From RGIG5327 sp045612485 (GTDB taxonomy: Bacteria > Verrucomicrobiota > Lentisphaeria > Victivallales > UBA1829), in the NCBI GenBank assembly GCA_045612485.1, contig JAZKZE010000076.1, positions 1-15,073 on the forward strand: DNA of 15,073 nt, written 5' to 3'. The notes under the pieces are model-generated. The model saw only the letters and a program-made list of their open reading frames with translations. It was not told the origin of the DNA and did no database searches. The translations under genes were made by a program, and so were the position numbers. Shown here one piece after another: positions 1 to 6,962 of this stretch; positions within the stretch are counted from its first letter, which is position 1, and each line of letters starts with the position of its first letter.

Positions 1-836
1 CGGCACCTTTGCATCATATCAATGCATTGAGTGTGGCGGCGGCAGTGGGGGGCATATATGGAAGTGTATGGCTTCTTTATTCCTGGCAGTTTGCATACAG
101 GACTCTGCCGGCTTTTTTCATACTGCTTCTGGGAACTCCCAGTTCCAGTTACCAGTTATCGCTTCTGCTGATGTGGCCGGTATGGGCTGCATGGGCGGTA
201 AAATTTCTGTTAACGGCTTTATGTATGCTCTGGATCATGTGCAATAAGCGGTTTGATTGGACCGTGAAAAAAGGTTCCTTTTTCTTTTCTGCGGTTTTTG
301 CCGGAAGCTGTTTACTGCTTTTGCATACAAAGGAACTGTACTTTGAAGGAACAGATTTTATACCGGAATTTTCCAGTCATACGGGGAATTACTGGGGCAG
401 AAGTATTCAACCGGATATCAATACAAGAAGTTTCTTTGCAACAAGTACGGTCAGGCAATACCGTTATACAAAAAATAATATTGATATATCAGTGCTTGCT
501 GTACAATGCGGAAAGAATATCCACGAGATCCACCCGGCAAGTCACTGTCTGCGGACAGGTATGTGGACGGTACATTCGGAAAAGATCCTGTATTTGAGAG
601 ATAACTTTGCTGTAACGGAAATTGATGCGGAAAAAGGGGACAGCCGGATACTAGTCTGGGTATGGTACAGCAGTGAAAAGTTTTCCACGCCAGGTTTTCT
701 GGGGTTCCGTAAACATTTTTCTGCCGGTAGCAGATACTTTACTTATCAAATCTCGGTTCCGGTGTATAAAAATACGGAACAAAGCAGATCTGAGTTGAAA
801 AAATTTGTCTTGTCATTGAAAAAGGAGAAAAAATAA
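1..836 (+). CDS. EpsI-like (DUF3485-type) exosortase-associated membrane protein, 5' partial
   Basis: The reading frame is open to the left edge (first complete codon at base 3), and the only start visible near it is a TTG at 9 with no Shine-Dalgarno sequence in view, so the gene almost certainly begins upstream. The visible N-terminal 100 residues are hydrophobic, with about four membrane segments. Their Leu/Pro-rich stretch recalls the middle helices of exosortases. From about base 340 to the end is a soluble domain resembling EpsI: it has a His-Pro...His-Cys block (HPASHC, 531-548) followed by a Gly-Met-Trp, comparable with the H-P-x-x-C...GW signature of EpsI proteins. EpsI proteins are encoded beside or fused to exosortases in PEP-CTERM/exopolysaccharide loci; their biochemical role is unclear. 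The exosortase ACSG-type catalytic cysteine, Arg and His motifs are not seen in the visible part and could lie upstream. It overlaps the next gene by one base (TAATG). Confidence 0.6.
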   Translation, partial: APLHHINALSVAAAVGGIYGSVWLLYSWQFAYRTLPAFFILLLGTPSSSYQLSLLLMWPVWAAWAVKFLLTALCMLWIMCNKRFDWTVKKGSFFFSAVFAGSCLLLLHTKELYFEGTDFIPEFSSHTGNYWGRSIQPDINTRSFFATSTVRQYRYTKNNIDISVLAVQCGKNIHEIHPASHCLRTGMWTVHSEKILYLRDNFAVTEIDAEKGDSRILVWVWYSSEKFSTPGFLGFRKHFSAGSRYFTYQISVPVYKNTEQSRSELKKFVLSLKKEKK

Positions 837-1549
837 TGACGCTGTATGAAGAGATCAGTGCCTTGCGGCAGGAGTTGAAACGTCCTTCTGTTTTCAGGCA
901 TAATCATATCCAGATGCGGATGGTGCTGTGGCATCTGACCATCCGCAGTTCCGTATTTTTTAAACGGCTTATGGATATTTTATTATCTGTTTTTGCCATT
1001 GTTGCCGGTTCCCCGGTCTTTCTTATTACTGCTTTTCTGGTAAAAGTGACCAGTCCGGGGCCGATCATTTTCAGTCAGATCCGGGTGGGCAGATACGGCA
1101 GACATTTCAAATTTTACAAATTCCGCAGTATGTATATAGATGCCGAAGCCAGAAAGGCGGAATTGCTGAAACATAACGAATCCGGCGACGGGGTGATTTT
1201 CAAGATGAAAAAAGATCCCCGTATTACTCCTGTGGGACGTTTTATCCGCAAATTCAGTATTGATGAACTGCCGCAGCTTTTCAATGTTCTGCTGGGGGAT
1301 ATGAGCCTTGTCGGTCCCCGGCCGCCGCTGCCTTCAGAGGTACGGTCCTATACACTGGAAGAACGTAAACGGCTGAATATTACTCCGGGGATCACCTGTA
1401 TCTGGCAGGTGTCCGGCAGAAGCGAACTGCCTTTTTCCAAACAGATCGCTCTGGATAAAGAATATATTGCCAGCAGAAGTGCCTGGAAGGATTTTCTTAT
1501 ATTGCTGAAAACCATTCCTGCGATCCTGACTGGAAAAGGAGCATGGTAA
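836..1549 (+). CDS. Undecaprenyl-phosphate sugar phosphotransferase (initiating monotopic phosphoglycosyl transferase)
   Basis: 237-residue bacterial sugar transferase (PF02397 family; WcaJ/PglC-like catalytic core). It transfers a sugar phosphate from a nucleotide sugar to undecaprenyl phosphate at the inner face of the cytoplasmic membrane, starting the repeat unit. Visible hallmarks: FKRLMD before one hydrophobic re-entrant helix (about residues 42-67), SPGPIIFSQIRVGRYG, KFYKFRSM, the catalytic Asp-Glu pair (D143-E144 in IDELPQLFN), MSLVGPRPPLP, and GITCIWQVSGR followed by the usual C-terminal tail. It has only about 40 residues before the core, so it lacks the four-helix and CoA-binding-like N-terminal half of WcaJ/WbaP-type enzymes and is of the short type. 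The start is fixed by a GGAG at 824-827 and a one-base TAATG overlap with the preceding gene, implying coupled translation. The sugar used cannot be told from sequence. Confidence 0.93.
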   Translation: MTLYEEISALRQELKRPSVFRHNHIQMRMVLWHLTIRSSVFFKRLMDILLSVFAIVAGSPVFLITAFLVKVTSPGPIIFSQIRVGRYGRHFKFYKFRSMYIDAEARKAELLKHNESGDGVIFKMKKDPRITPVGRFIRKFSIDELPQLFNVLLGDMSLVGPRPPLPSEVRSYTLEERKRLNITPGITCIWQVSGRSELPFSKQIALDKEYIASRSAWKDFLILLKTIPAILTGKGAW

Positions 1550-1550
1550 A

Positions 1551-2780
1551 ATGAAAAATATTCTGATCAATCCTTATTCCCGGAACCAGGAATGGTGCAA
1601 GGAGTATTTTCCCGACCGCAGTCTGGGGATGATGCCTGTGGGGGGGCGTTGTGCCGCAGAGTATTTTATTGATCTTGCATTGCGGTGCGAGGCGGAAGCA
1701 TTGCTTCTGCTTGGACCTACCTATAATGAACATCTTGCAGAACATCTTTATGAATATCAGCATGGCGAATTGAAACTGGATTACCGGAAAGGCGGCGGGA
1801 AATATTCGGTTCGCAGTCTTCTGGAAACTTACAAAGGAGAATGTGGCAATGATTGTCTTATCCTGCATGGTATGCTGATGCCTAAAGCTCATACATTGAA
1901 AGAGTTGCAGAAATCCTTCGTCCTCTGTGAGGATGACGGGAGTTCTGACGGCATTTATCTCTATAAAGATGGGAAACTGTACCGGAGCAACATTGAATTT
2001 TATCTTATTGATTCTCTGGAAAGTTATTTTGAAGTCAATTTCCAGGTACTCAGGGATGATTTTTACGATCTTCCCGGTTATACCATAACGGATAATGTTC
2101 ATACCGGGACAAATGTGGTAATAAAAAATGATAGTGAGCTGAAAGGTCCTCTGGTGTTGGGGGATAATACATTTATTGAAAGCGGCAGCAATGTTTCCAA
2201 TGCTATTATAGGGGAACGTTCCCTGGTGGACAAGGAGTGTTATGTGGAACATTCCATTATCTTTGACCGTACCTATGCTGCCGGAAAACTGGAGATAAAA
2301 AATAAAATCGTTACTCCCGGCCGGATCATAGACCCCCATACCGGCGGCGTTCTGGAACGGAACAGTTTCAGTTATGCTTTTTCTCCTGTACAGAACCGTT
2401 CTGCATGGATTTTGCGTCTGTGGGAGCATTTTATTGCATTGGTACTGGCATTGACTCTGGCGGTTCCCTATTTGCTGTGTCTTCCCTTTTACCTTACGCA
2501 TAAAAATTCCCATTGGTGCTGGAAACTTTCCATGGACCGTTACCCCGGTTACTGGGCGGTACTGTTTTTCCGTAAGGAACTGGTGAAAAGTCATCCCGCC
2601 AATGAGCATTATGTTTTTCAGATGGGAGAGATTTATGGACTTCAGAATACACCGGAACAACGGCGTATTTATGATTATTATTACCATTATCACTGTTCAT
2701 GTTTTCTTGTATTGCAGGTAGTTTTACGCAGTTTGGGAAAACGGGGATTTGCTACTTATGTTGAACGTAAACGGTCATAA
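1551..2780 (+). CDS. Nucleotidyltransferase-like / left-handed beta-helix protein with C-terminal membrane segment
   Basis: 409 residues. Residues 1-170 look like a worn nucleotide-sugar pyrophosphorylase: SLGMMPVGGR followed by an alternating hydrophobic stretch (EALLLLGP) mirrors the family's 'PKPL-P-V-G-P' segment, but the N-terminal G-x-G-T-R-L nucleotide loop is missing. Residues about 181-270 contain hexapeptide-like repeats typical of left-handed beta-helices (GTNVVIKNDSELKGP, LGDNTFIESGSNVSNA). Residues about 290-316 are one strongly hydrophobic segment. The tail contains DYYYHYH followed by a hydrophobic/basic helix, reminiscent of the C-terminal end of sugar transferases. The combination suggests a membrane-anchored sugar-nucleotide-binding or acyl-binding accessory of the initiating transferase encoded one base upstream. 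Catalytic activity as a pyrophosphorylase is doubtful. The start follows AAAAGGAG (1534-1541). Confidence 0.6.
   Translation: MKNILINPYSRNQEWCKEYFPDRSLGMMPVGGRCAAEYFIDLALRCEAEALLLLGPTYNEHLAEHLYEYQHGELKLDYRKGGGKYSVRSLLETYKGECGNDCLILHGMLMPKAHTLKELQKSFVLCEDDGSSDGIYLYKDGKLYRSNIEFYLIDSLESYFEVNFQVLRDDFYDLPGYTITDNVHTGTNVVIKNDSELKGPLVLGDNTFIESGSNVSNAIIGERSLVDKECYVEHSIIFDRTYAAGKLEIKNKIVTPGRIIDPHTGGVLERNSFSYAFSPVQNRSAWILRLWEHFIALVLALTLAVPYLLCLPFYLTHKNSHWCWKLSMDRYPGYWAVLFFRKELVKSHPANEHYVFQMGEIYGLQNTPEQRRIYDYYYHYHCSCFLVLQVVLRSLGKRGFATYVERKRS
2743..2747 (+). promoter_or_regulatory. Weak ribosome binding site that selects the ATG at 2758
   Basis: GGGGA lies 10 bases before the ATG at 2758. An in-frame TTG at 2749 would leave only one base after this site, so ATG 2758 is the better start of the nucleotidyltransferase gene. 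The site lies inside the preceding coding region. Confidence 0.4.
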
Positions 2781-3792
2781 AAATTTTACATCCTGCGGCG
2801 ACAAAGAAGCGGAATCGTTGCTGGAAAAAGTCCTTTCAGAAATGAAGGGATCTCTTTCCGGTACAGGTCTTTGTGTGGTTCTCGGCGGAAGTTACGGCAG
2901 AGGGGATGGCGGCGTGAGACTGGATCGGGAAAATGGAATACTTTATAACGATCTGGACTTTTTTGTTTTTGCCCGGAATGGTTCGTCTGACGGGGAAAAG
3001 CTGCTGAAGGAACTTTCTGAAAAATATGAAAAAGAATTGAAAGTGGATGTGGATTTCAGCCGGATCATGACGGTAAATGATATAAAAAACAATGCGGAAC
3101 GCCTGATGATGCAGGAGTTGAAAAGAGGGTATATTCCTGTTTGCGGGGCAGATCTTCTTGCGGAATATCTGCCGGAGATCCCCTCTGAAAAATTGCCTTT
3201 TTCCGAGGCTTGCCGCCTGCTGCTCAACAGGGGGATGGGGTTGTTTCTTGCCGGAGAGAAGCTCAGCAGGGGTTCGGTTGATATGGATTTTATTTTGCGC
3301 AATATGTATAAATGTATTCTCGGTACCGGCGACGCAATGCTGATTGCTGCGGGGCAATACCGCTGGAAATTACAGGAAAGACTGGAATATATCGGGAAAA
3401 TGGATATACCGGAAGAGTGGAAGCTCCTGTACCGGGAGGGAGTGTTATTTAAATGTTCTCCCCACCGGAGGAAAAAGGAGGATATGATCTCATTCTGGAA
3501 TTCTGTCCGGGATTTTTACCGGGAGGGGATGCACCGTTGTGCAGGAGTGACGGAAAAGGAGAAGTTGAAAGAAGCTCTTTATATCCGTTGTTGCAAAAAT
3601 GGGGAAATATCGTTGAAAAATTATATGAAATATTGTATAAAAACCCGTACATTGCCCTTGGCGGCAGGAAAGATATTCACTGTTCCTGCTGTGGTGGCAA
3701 TATTGCCGGAACTTTATGCGGCACTTGATTGTATGCCGGAAGAGATCGACCGTACAGGCAGACTTTTCCGTCACTGGCAGATTTTTAATTGA
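2758..3792 (+). CDS. Pol-beta superfamily nucleotidyltransferase
   Basis: 344 residues from the ATG at 2758. The nucleotidyltransferase signature is clear: GGSYGRGDGG (residues 43-52) followed after a short loop by NDLDFFVF (64-71), with D65 and D67 as metal ligands. D97 or D99 (KVDVDF) is a candidate third carboxylate. These match the GS-x10-D-x-D pattern of the Pol-beta/minimal nucleotidyltransferase fold, whose members transfer NMP groups to proteins, drugs, RNA or small molecules. The C-terminal 240 residues are mainly helical, with several Cys-Cys and basic stretches that I do not recognise. No signal peptide is seen, so the protein is probably cytoplasmic. It overlaps the previous gene by 23 bases. 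The substrate is unknown; in this setting it could modify a biosynthetic protein or a sugar/aminosugar intermediate. Confidence 0.75.
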   Translation: MLNVNGHKNFTSCGDKEAESLLEKVLSEMKGSLSGTGLCVVLGGSYGRGDGGVRLDRENGILYNDLDFFVFARNGSSDGEKLLKELSEKYEKELKVDVDFSRIMTVNDIKNNAERLMMQELKRGYIPVCGADLLAEYLPEIPSEKLPFSEACRLLLNRGMGLFLAGEKLSRGSVDMDFILRNMYKCILGTGDAMLIAAGQYRWKLQERLEYIGKMDIPEEWKLLYREGVLFKCSPHRRKKEDMISFWNSVRDFYREGMHRCAGVTEKEKLKEALYIRCCKNGEISLKNYMKYCIKTRTLPLAAGKIFTVPAVVAILPELYAALDCMPEEIDRTGRLFRHWQIFN

Positions 3793-3797
3793 AAGGA
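3792..3797 (+). promoter_or_regulatory. Ribosome binding site deciding the co-polymerase start
   Basis: AAAGGA is five bases before the ATG at 3803. The same frame is open further upstream to 3716, but that extension runs through the previous gene and has no comparable site. The protein therefore starts at MDSLDNE. Confidence 0.7.
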
Positions 3798-3802
3798 ATA
3801 CC

Positions 3803-5905
3803 ATGGATTCGTTGGATAATGAATTGAATGTTCAGGCTGAGACCAGGCAGATGCAGAAATTACAGATGTATCAGAAACTGGTACTCTTTACTGTGTTGAA
3901 ATTCAAATGGAGTATTTTAGCAGTTTTTCTGCTTACCTTTTTTGCCGGAGTGGTTTTCCGGTATATGCAGTTTAAAAAGGCTCACCATAAGTTTGAGGGA
4001 TCTGTAACACTGTTTTATACTCCCCGTGCCAGTGAAGAGGTCAAACCTCTGGGGATCAACCAGGTTCTGGGAGTATTTTCCCGTCAGCAGATTTTTCATC
4101 AGTTGATCGAGGAACTGCACCTTACCGAAAAACAGCGGGGGGTCCTCAAACAGAGTATTGAAGTAAAGCTGTTGCGGGATCACAATGATATGTTTGTTAT
4201 TACCGGGATCGGTGACAGTGATGAATATGTAAAGAGTCTGGTGAATACTTTTGTTGCAATCGGGATCAGAAATTATGAAGAATACCGGCTCAATGAACTC
4301 CGCAGCTTTCTGAAGACCCGTGAACAACGTTTGATGGAGCTGCAGAAATTTCAAACTTCCCAGATTGAAAATTTACATTCTTTGCATCGGAAATATGGTA
4401 TTGTGCATCCCAAAGAAGAGATGGAAACAGTCAAGAAGATGCAGGGGGAACAGGCCGCTGCATTTGCTGAACTGAATGTGAAACTGGCGGATGCCCGCCA
4501 CAGATTTTCTCTTGCGGAAAAGAAATATAAAGCTATCCCGGAGAATGTGATCAAACACCGGATGGAATTGCAGGAGTATATTGCGGACTTGCGGAAAACC
4601 TCCAGATTGTACCAGAAAGCAAAACTCATGTTTGCTGAGCGTAATCCCCGTTTTGTGGAAGCGAAAAGTGCCTATGAAACGGTAAAGAATGAGTTTGATG
4701 AGTTTAAAAAGCGTTACAATATCACCCGTTTTGAAGAAAGTATGCTTCTGGGGCTTGACGGAGTCATCAACTCCTACAATGAAACGGAAATAACACTCCG
4801 CCAGCTGGAAATAAGTATGAAATCTTTGCAGGCGGAAATGACTCTTGTGAAGGATAAGGAGAAAAAACTTCAGCACATGATCCCGGAACATGAGAGAGTG
4901 GAACAGCTGATGAATACTGTTAATAAGAATGTATCCCTTCTGGTGGAAGAATTGACAAGATTGCGGAGCAATATAGCCCATGTTCCCAATGATATCGTGA
5001 TCAATGAAAGGGTTGTAAGTACGAAGGCATTCTCTACGTTTCCTGTCAAGATCCTTGCTGTGATCTTTATTGCGGCGGTCTTTGTTTCCGGTCTTTATAC
5101 GGTTCTGGTCGTAGGGTATGATATCCTTTCCGGAAAATTCAGCGGCATTGAGGAAGCCTCTTTCCATAAGGACTTCTTTGATACAGTGGGAGTCATCCCC
5201 CATGAAAATGCCAGTTTTACCCCGGAACAGCGTAAGATCATCAATAATGAGATGTTCTACCGTTTTATTATGCGGTTGAAAAATACCCGCACATTGTTTT
5301 CCTGTTCTCTGGACGGGTCGTTCCTGAGTTCTGTGATGTTTGACGAACATTTTACAAAGGCAAAACGAAATACTATTCTGATCCGGCTTATCCCGGAAAC
5401 CCAGGTGGAGGAGATCTGCCGCGGGATGGAGAAGATCGGAAACTTCTATTATTCGGATAATGGTAAAGTCGGGGTGAACTTCAAAAAAGCAGCAGAAGAA
5501 GAAGAAGAAGAAGTTTTGCACGATATCCAGTACCTTCGCGGATTTTCCTCCGGTGACGGCAAAGGGTATGGCTACGGCTACGGGTTTGCCTTTTTCCCTG
5601 TACGGGATCTTTCCGGACTGGAACCTGATGAGATCACGATGCTGTACGGGGTCGTCGATGAGTTGAAAAAACACTACCAGCTTATCCGTATTTCCAGGGA
5701 AAAAACCTTCGATGCTTCCTGTCTGCTTGTCAGACAGCTGCATGATATCTGTGATGCCACATTGATTTATGTGGGGAAAAATAAAACCTCCCGCAGTGTG
5801 TTGCGCCGTGTTCTGAAACTGCATGATGAAGAGCATAAAGTTTATGCGATCCTTACCGGAGTTACTGACGTGGAAAAAGTTATTTCAGGAGATTATATCC
5901 GATGA
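3803..5905 (+). CDS. Wzz/GumC-like polysaccharide co-polymerase with degenerate BY-kinase-like C-terminal domain
   Basis: 700 residues. The N-terminal cytoplasmic tail is followed by TM1 (about 28-53). A Wzz-type periplasmic domain starts at FEGSVTLFYTP and contains a long charged helical/coiled-coil region (about 160-400). TM2 follows at about 414-442, then a 258-residue cytoplasmic domain. This layout matches chain-length determinants of the Wzc/GumC class, which control Wzy polymerisation and contact the OPX exporter. The C-terminal domain sits where Wzc has its tyrosine kinase, and its last 100 residues (HYQLIRISREKTFD, CDATLIYVGKNKTSRSVLRRVL) resemble the closing strands and helices of that P-loop fold. 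However, the segment at the Walker A position reads SCSLDGSFLSS (500-510) with no GxGKS/T, and no Walker A' or B aspartates are recognisable. Six glutamates (565-570) and a GYGYGYG stretch (588-594) form an insert. Probably a pseudokinase; the kinase-fold part is inference. Confidence 0.8.
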   Translation: MDSLDNELNVQAETRQMQKLQMYQKLVLFTVLKFKWSILAVFLLTFFAGVVFRYMQFKKAHHKFEGSVTLFYTPRASEEVKPLGINQVLGVFSRQQIFHQLIEELHLTEKQRGVLKQSIEVKLLRDHNDMFVITGIGDSDEYVKSLVNTFVAIGIRNYEEYRLNELRSFLKTREQRLMELQKFQTSQIENLHSLHRKYGIVHPKEEMETVKKMQGEQAAAFAELNVKLADARHRFSLAEKKYKAIPENVIKHRMELQEYIADLRKTSRLYQKAKLMFAERNPRFVEAKSAYETVKNEFDEFKKRYNITRFEESMLLGLDGVINSYNETEITLRQLEISMKSLQAEMTLVKDKEKKLQHMIPEHERVEQLMNTVNKNVSLLVEELTRLRSNIAHVPNDIVINERVVSTKAFSTFPVKILAVIFIAAVFVSGLYTVLVVGYDILSGKFSGIEEASFHKDFFDTVGVIPHENASFTPEQRKIINNEMFYRFIMRLKNTRTLFSCSLDGSFLSSVMFDEHFTKAKRNTILIRLIPETQVEEICRGMEKIGNFYYSDNGKVGVNFKKAAEEEEEEVLHDIQYLRGFSSGDGKGYGYGYGFAFFPVRDLSGLEPDEITMLYGVVDELKKHYQLIRISREKTFDASCLLVRQLHDICDATLIYVGKNKTSRSVLRRVLKLHDEEHKVYAILTGVTDVEKVISGDYIR
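5495..5512 (+). repeat. (GAA)6 triplet repeat within the co-polymerase gene
   Basis: Six consecutive in-frame GAA codons encode a poly-glutamate run in the cytoplasmic domain. Unit changes would alter the acidic run length without a frameshift. Confidence 0.95.
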
Positions 5906-6951
5906 AAAGATCTTTATTTTTATTGCTTGGACTTTTGTCTGTATCCCTTCTTACCGGCTGTTATAACCGTTTTACCGGAAATTACAGTGATTTTCCCGAC
6001 ATCAACAATCTGCCCAGCGGAGTAGTGGATCAGGCCGGTTTGACAGATGAGGATAAACGCCGTCAGCTGGAATTTCTCAAAAGACTTGATGAACAGAAAG
6101 AACCGGTTTACCGTATCAATGCGGGGGATAAGATCAGTATCAGAGTTTACAATCATCCGGATCTTATCATGGAATCCCTTGTGACTCCCGATGGTGCCAT
6201 TGGCGTCATGTTTGCCGGACAGGTACAGGTTGCCGGATTGACGCTGGAAGAAGCCAGTAAAAAAATCAAGGAGATCTATGGTAAATACATCAAAAATCCG
6301 GAATTGGGGGTCTTTGCCATTGATGTGAGAAGTCAGACTGCCACCATAGCCGGTGCGGTGAACAATCCTGGAATGTTTGTGATCTCCAACGGGATGCGGC
6401 TTGCCGACCTCTTTGCCAAAGCCGGAGGTTCCGCTGTCCGTGACTTTGATGACCAGATGCTGGATGCCGCTGATTTCCAGAACAGTATCATTGTCCGTAA
6501 CGGAAGGATCCTGCCGGTGAACTTCTCCCTTGCCATTGAAAAGGGTGACCGCTGGCACAATGTGAAACTGAAAAAGGGGGACTATATCTATATAGCAGTC
6601 CGTTCTGAAGCCATGTGCAGTATCATCGGCAGCATCAACCGGCCTCACAAGAGATTGTGGGATCAGAATCTGGGGATACTGGAACTTATCTCTTCCGGTC
6701 TGGGGCTGAAGGAACAGTACTGGAGATATGGCGTTGTTATCAGAGGGGGCATGGAAAATCCCCGCTTCTACCGGGTTGACATTGACGGGATCCTGCAAGG
6801 GAAATGTGCCAATGTGAGATTGCAGCCGGGAGATGTGGTTTATATCCCGCATGACGATATTTCCGAATACAATGTCTTTGTAAGAAAGATCATGCCTACC
6901 GTACAGCTGCTTGGAACATTTACCTTCCCTGCATTGAATTTTATCAAATAA
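5902..6951 (+). CDS. Polysaccharide export lipoprotein, Wza/OPX family
   Basis: 349 residues. A lipoprotein signal peptide ends in the lipobox LLTGC with C20 as the lipidated residue. A polysaccharide export domain (PF02563 type) starts at about residue 72 (YRINAGDKISIRVYNHPDL, then TPDGAIGVMFAGQVQVAGLT). It is followed by two SLBB-like ubiquitin-fold domains (from about 145 with ATIAGAVNNPGMF, and from about 235 with SIIGSINRPHK), closing with LQPGDVVYIP. The C-terminal 25 residues (VFVRKIMPTVQLLGTFTF) could form the outer-membrane helix that Wza uses as its pore. The protein would form the periplasmic/outer-membrane conduit for the polymer, docked on the co-polymerase encoded just upstream. 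The ATG overlaps the upstream stop (ATGA), with AGGAG at 5887-5891. Confidence 0.93.
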   Translation: MKRSLFLLLGLLSVSLLTGCYNRFTGNYSDFPDINNLPSGVVDQAGLTDEDKRRQLEFLKRLDEQKEPVYRINAGDKISIRVYNHPDLIMESLVTPDGAIGVMFAGQVQVAGLTLEEASKKIKEIYGKYIKNPELGVFAIDVRSQTATIAGAVNNPGMFVISNGMRLADLFAKAGGSAVRDFDDQMLDAADFQNSIIVRNGRILPVNFSLAIEKGDRWHNVKLKKGDYIYIAVRSEAMCSIIGSINRPHKRLWDQNLGILELISSGLGLKEQYWRYGVVIRGGMENPRFYRVDIDGILQGKCANVRLQPGDVVYIPHDDISEYNVFVRKIMPTVQLLGTFTFPALNFIK

Positions 6952-6953
6952 GG
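6950..6953 (+). promoter_or_regulatory. Ribosome binding site for the polymerase gene
   Basis: AAGG overlaps the upstream stop codon and lies nine bases before the ATG at 6963. An in-frame TTG at 6957 is too close to the site, so the ATG start (MKYLLFF) is preferred. Confidence 0.45.
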
Positions 6954-6962
6954 CTTTTGCTG

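Noticed and set aside
1497..2693. Antisense open frame of 398 codons opposite the beta-helix protein gene
   Set aside because: Low-complexity Ile/Phe/His-rich translation, no ribosome binding site or family motif, and fully covered by a sense gene with a beta-helix pattern.
3453..3728. Small + strand frame inside the nucleotidyltransferase gene
   Set aside because: Shifted-frame shadow with no start signal and a Gly/Pro-rich composition unlike a real protein.
3716..3802. N-terminal extension of the co-polymerase to 3716
   Set aside because: The extension would run 77 bases through the preceding gene and has no ribosome binding site, whereas AAAGGA is correctly placed before the ATG at 3803.
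4373..5836. Long antisense open frame (487 codons) opposite the co-polymerase gene
   Set aside because: It is rich in His, Phe, Cys and Gln with no recognisable domain and lies wholly antisense to a well-supported gene. It reflects the codon bias of the + strand gene.
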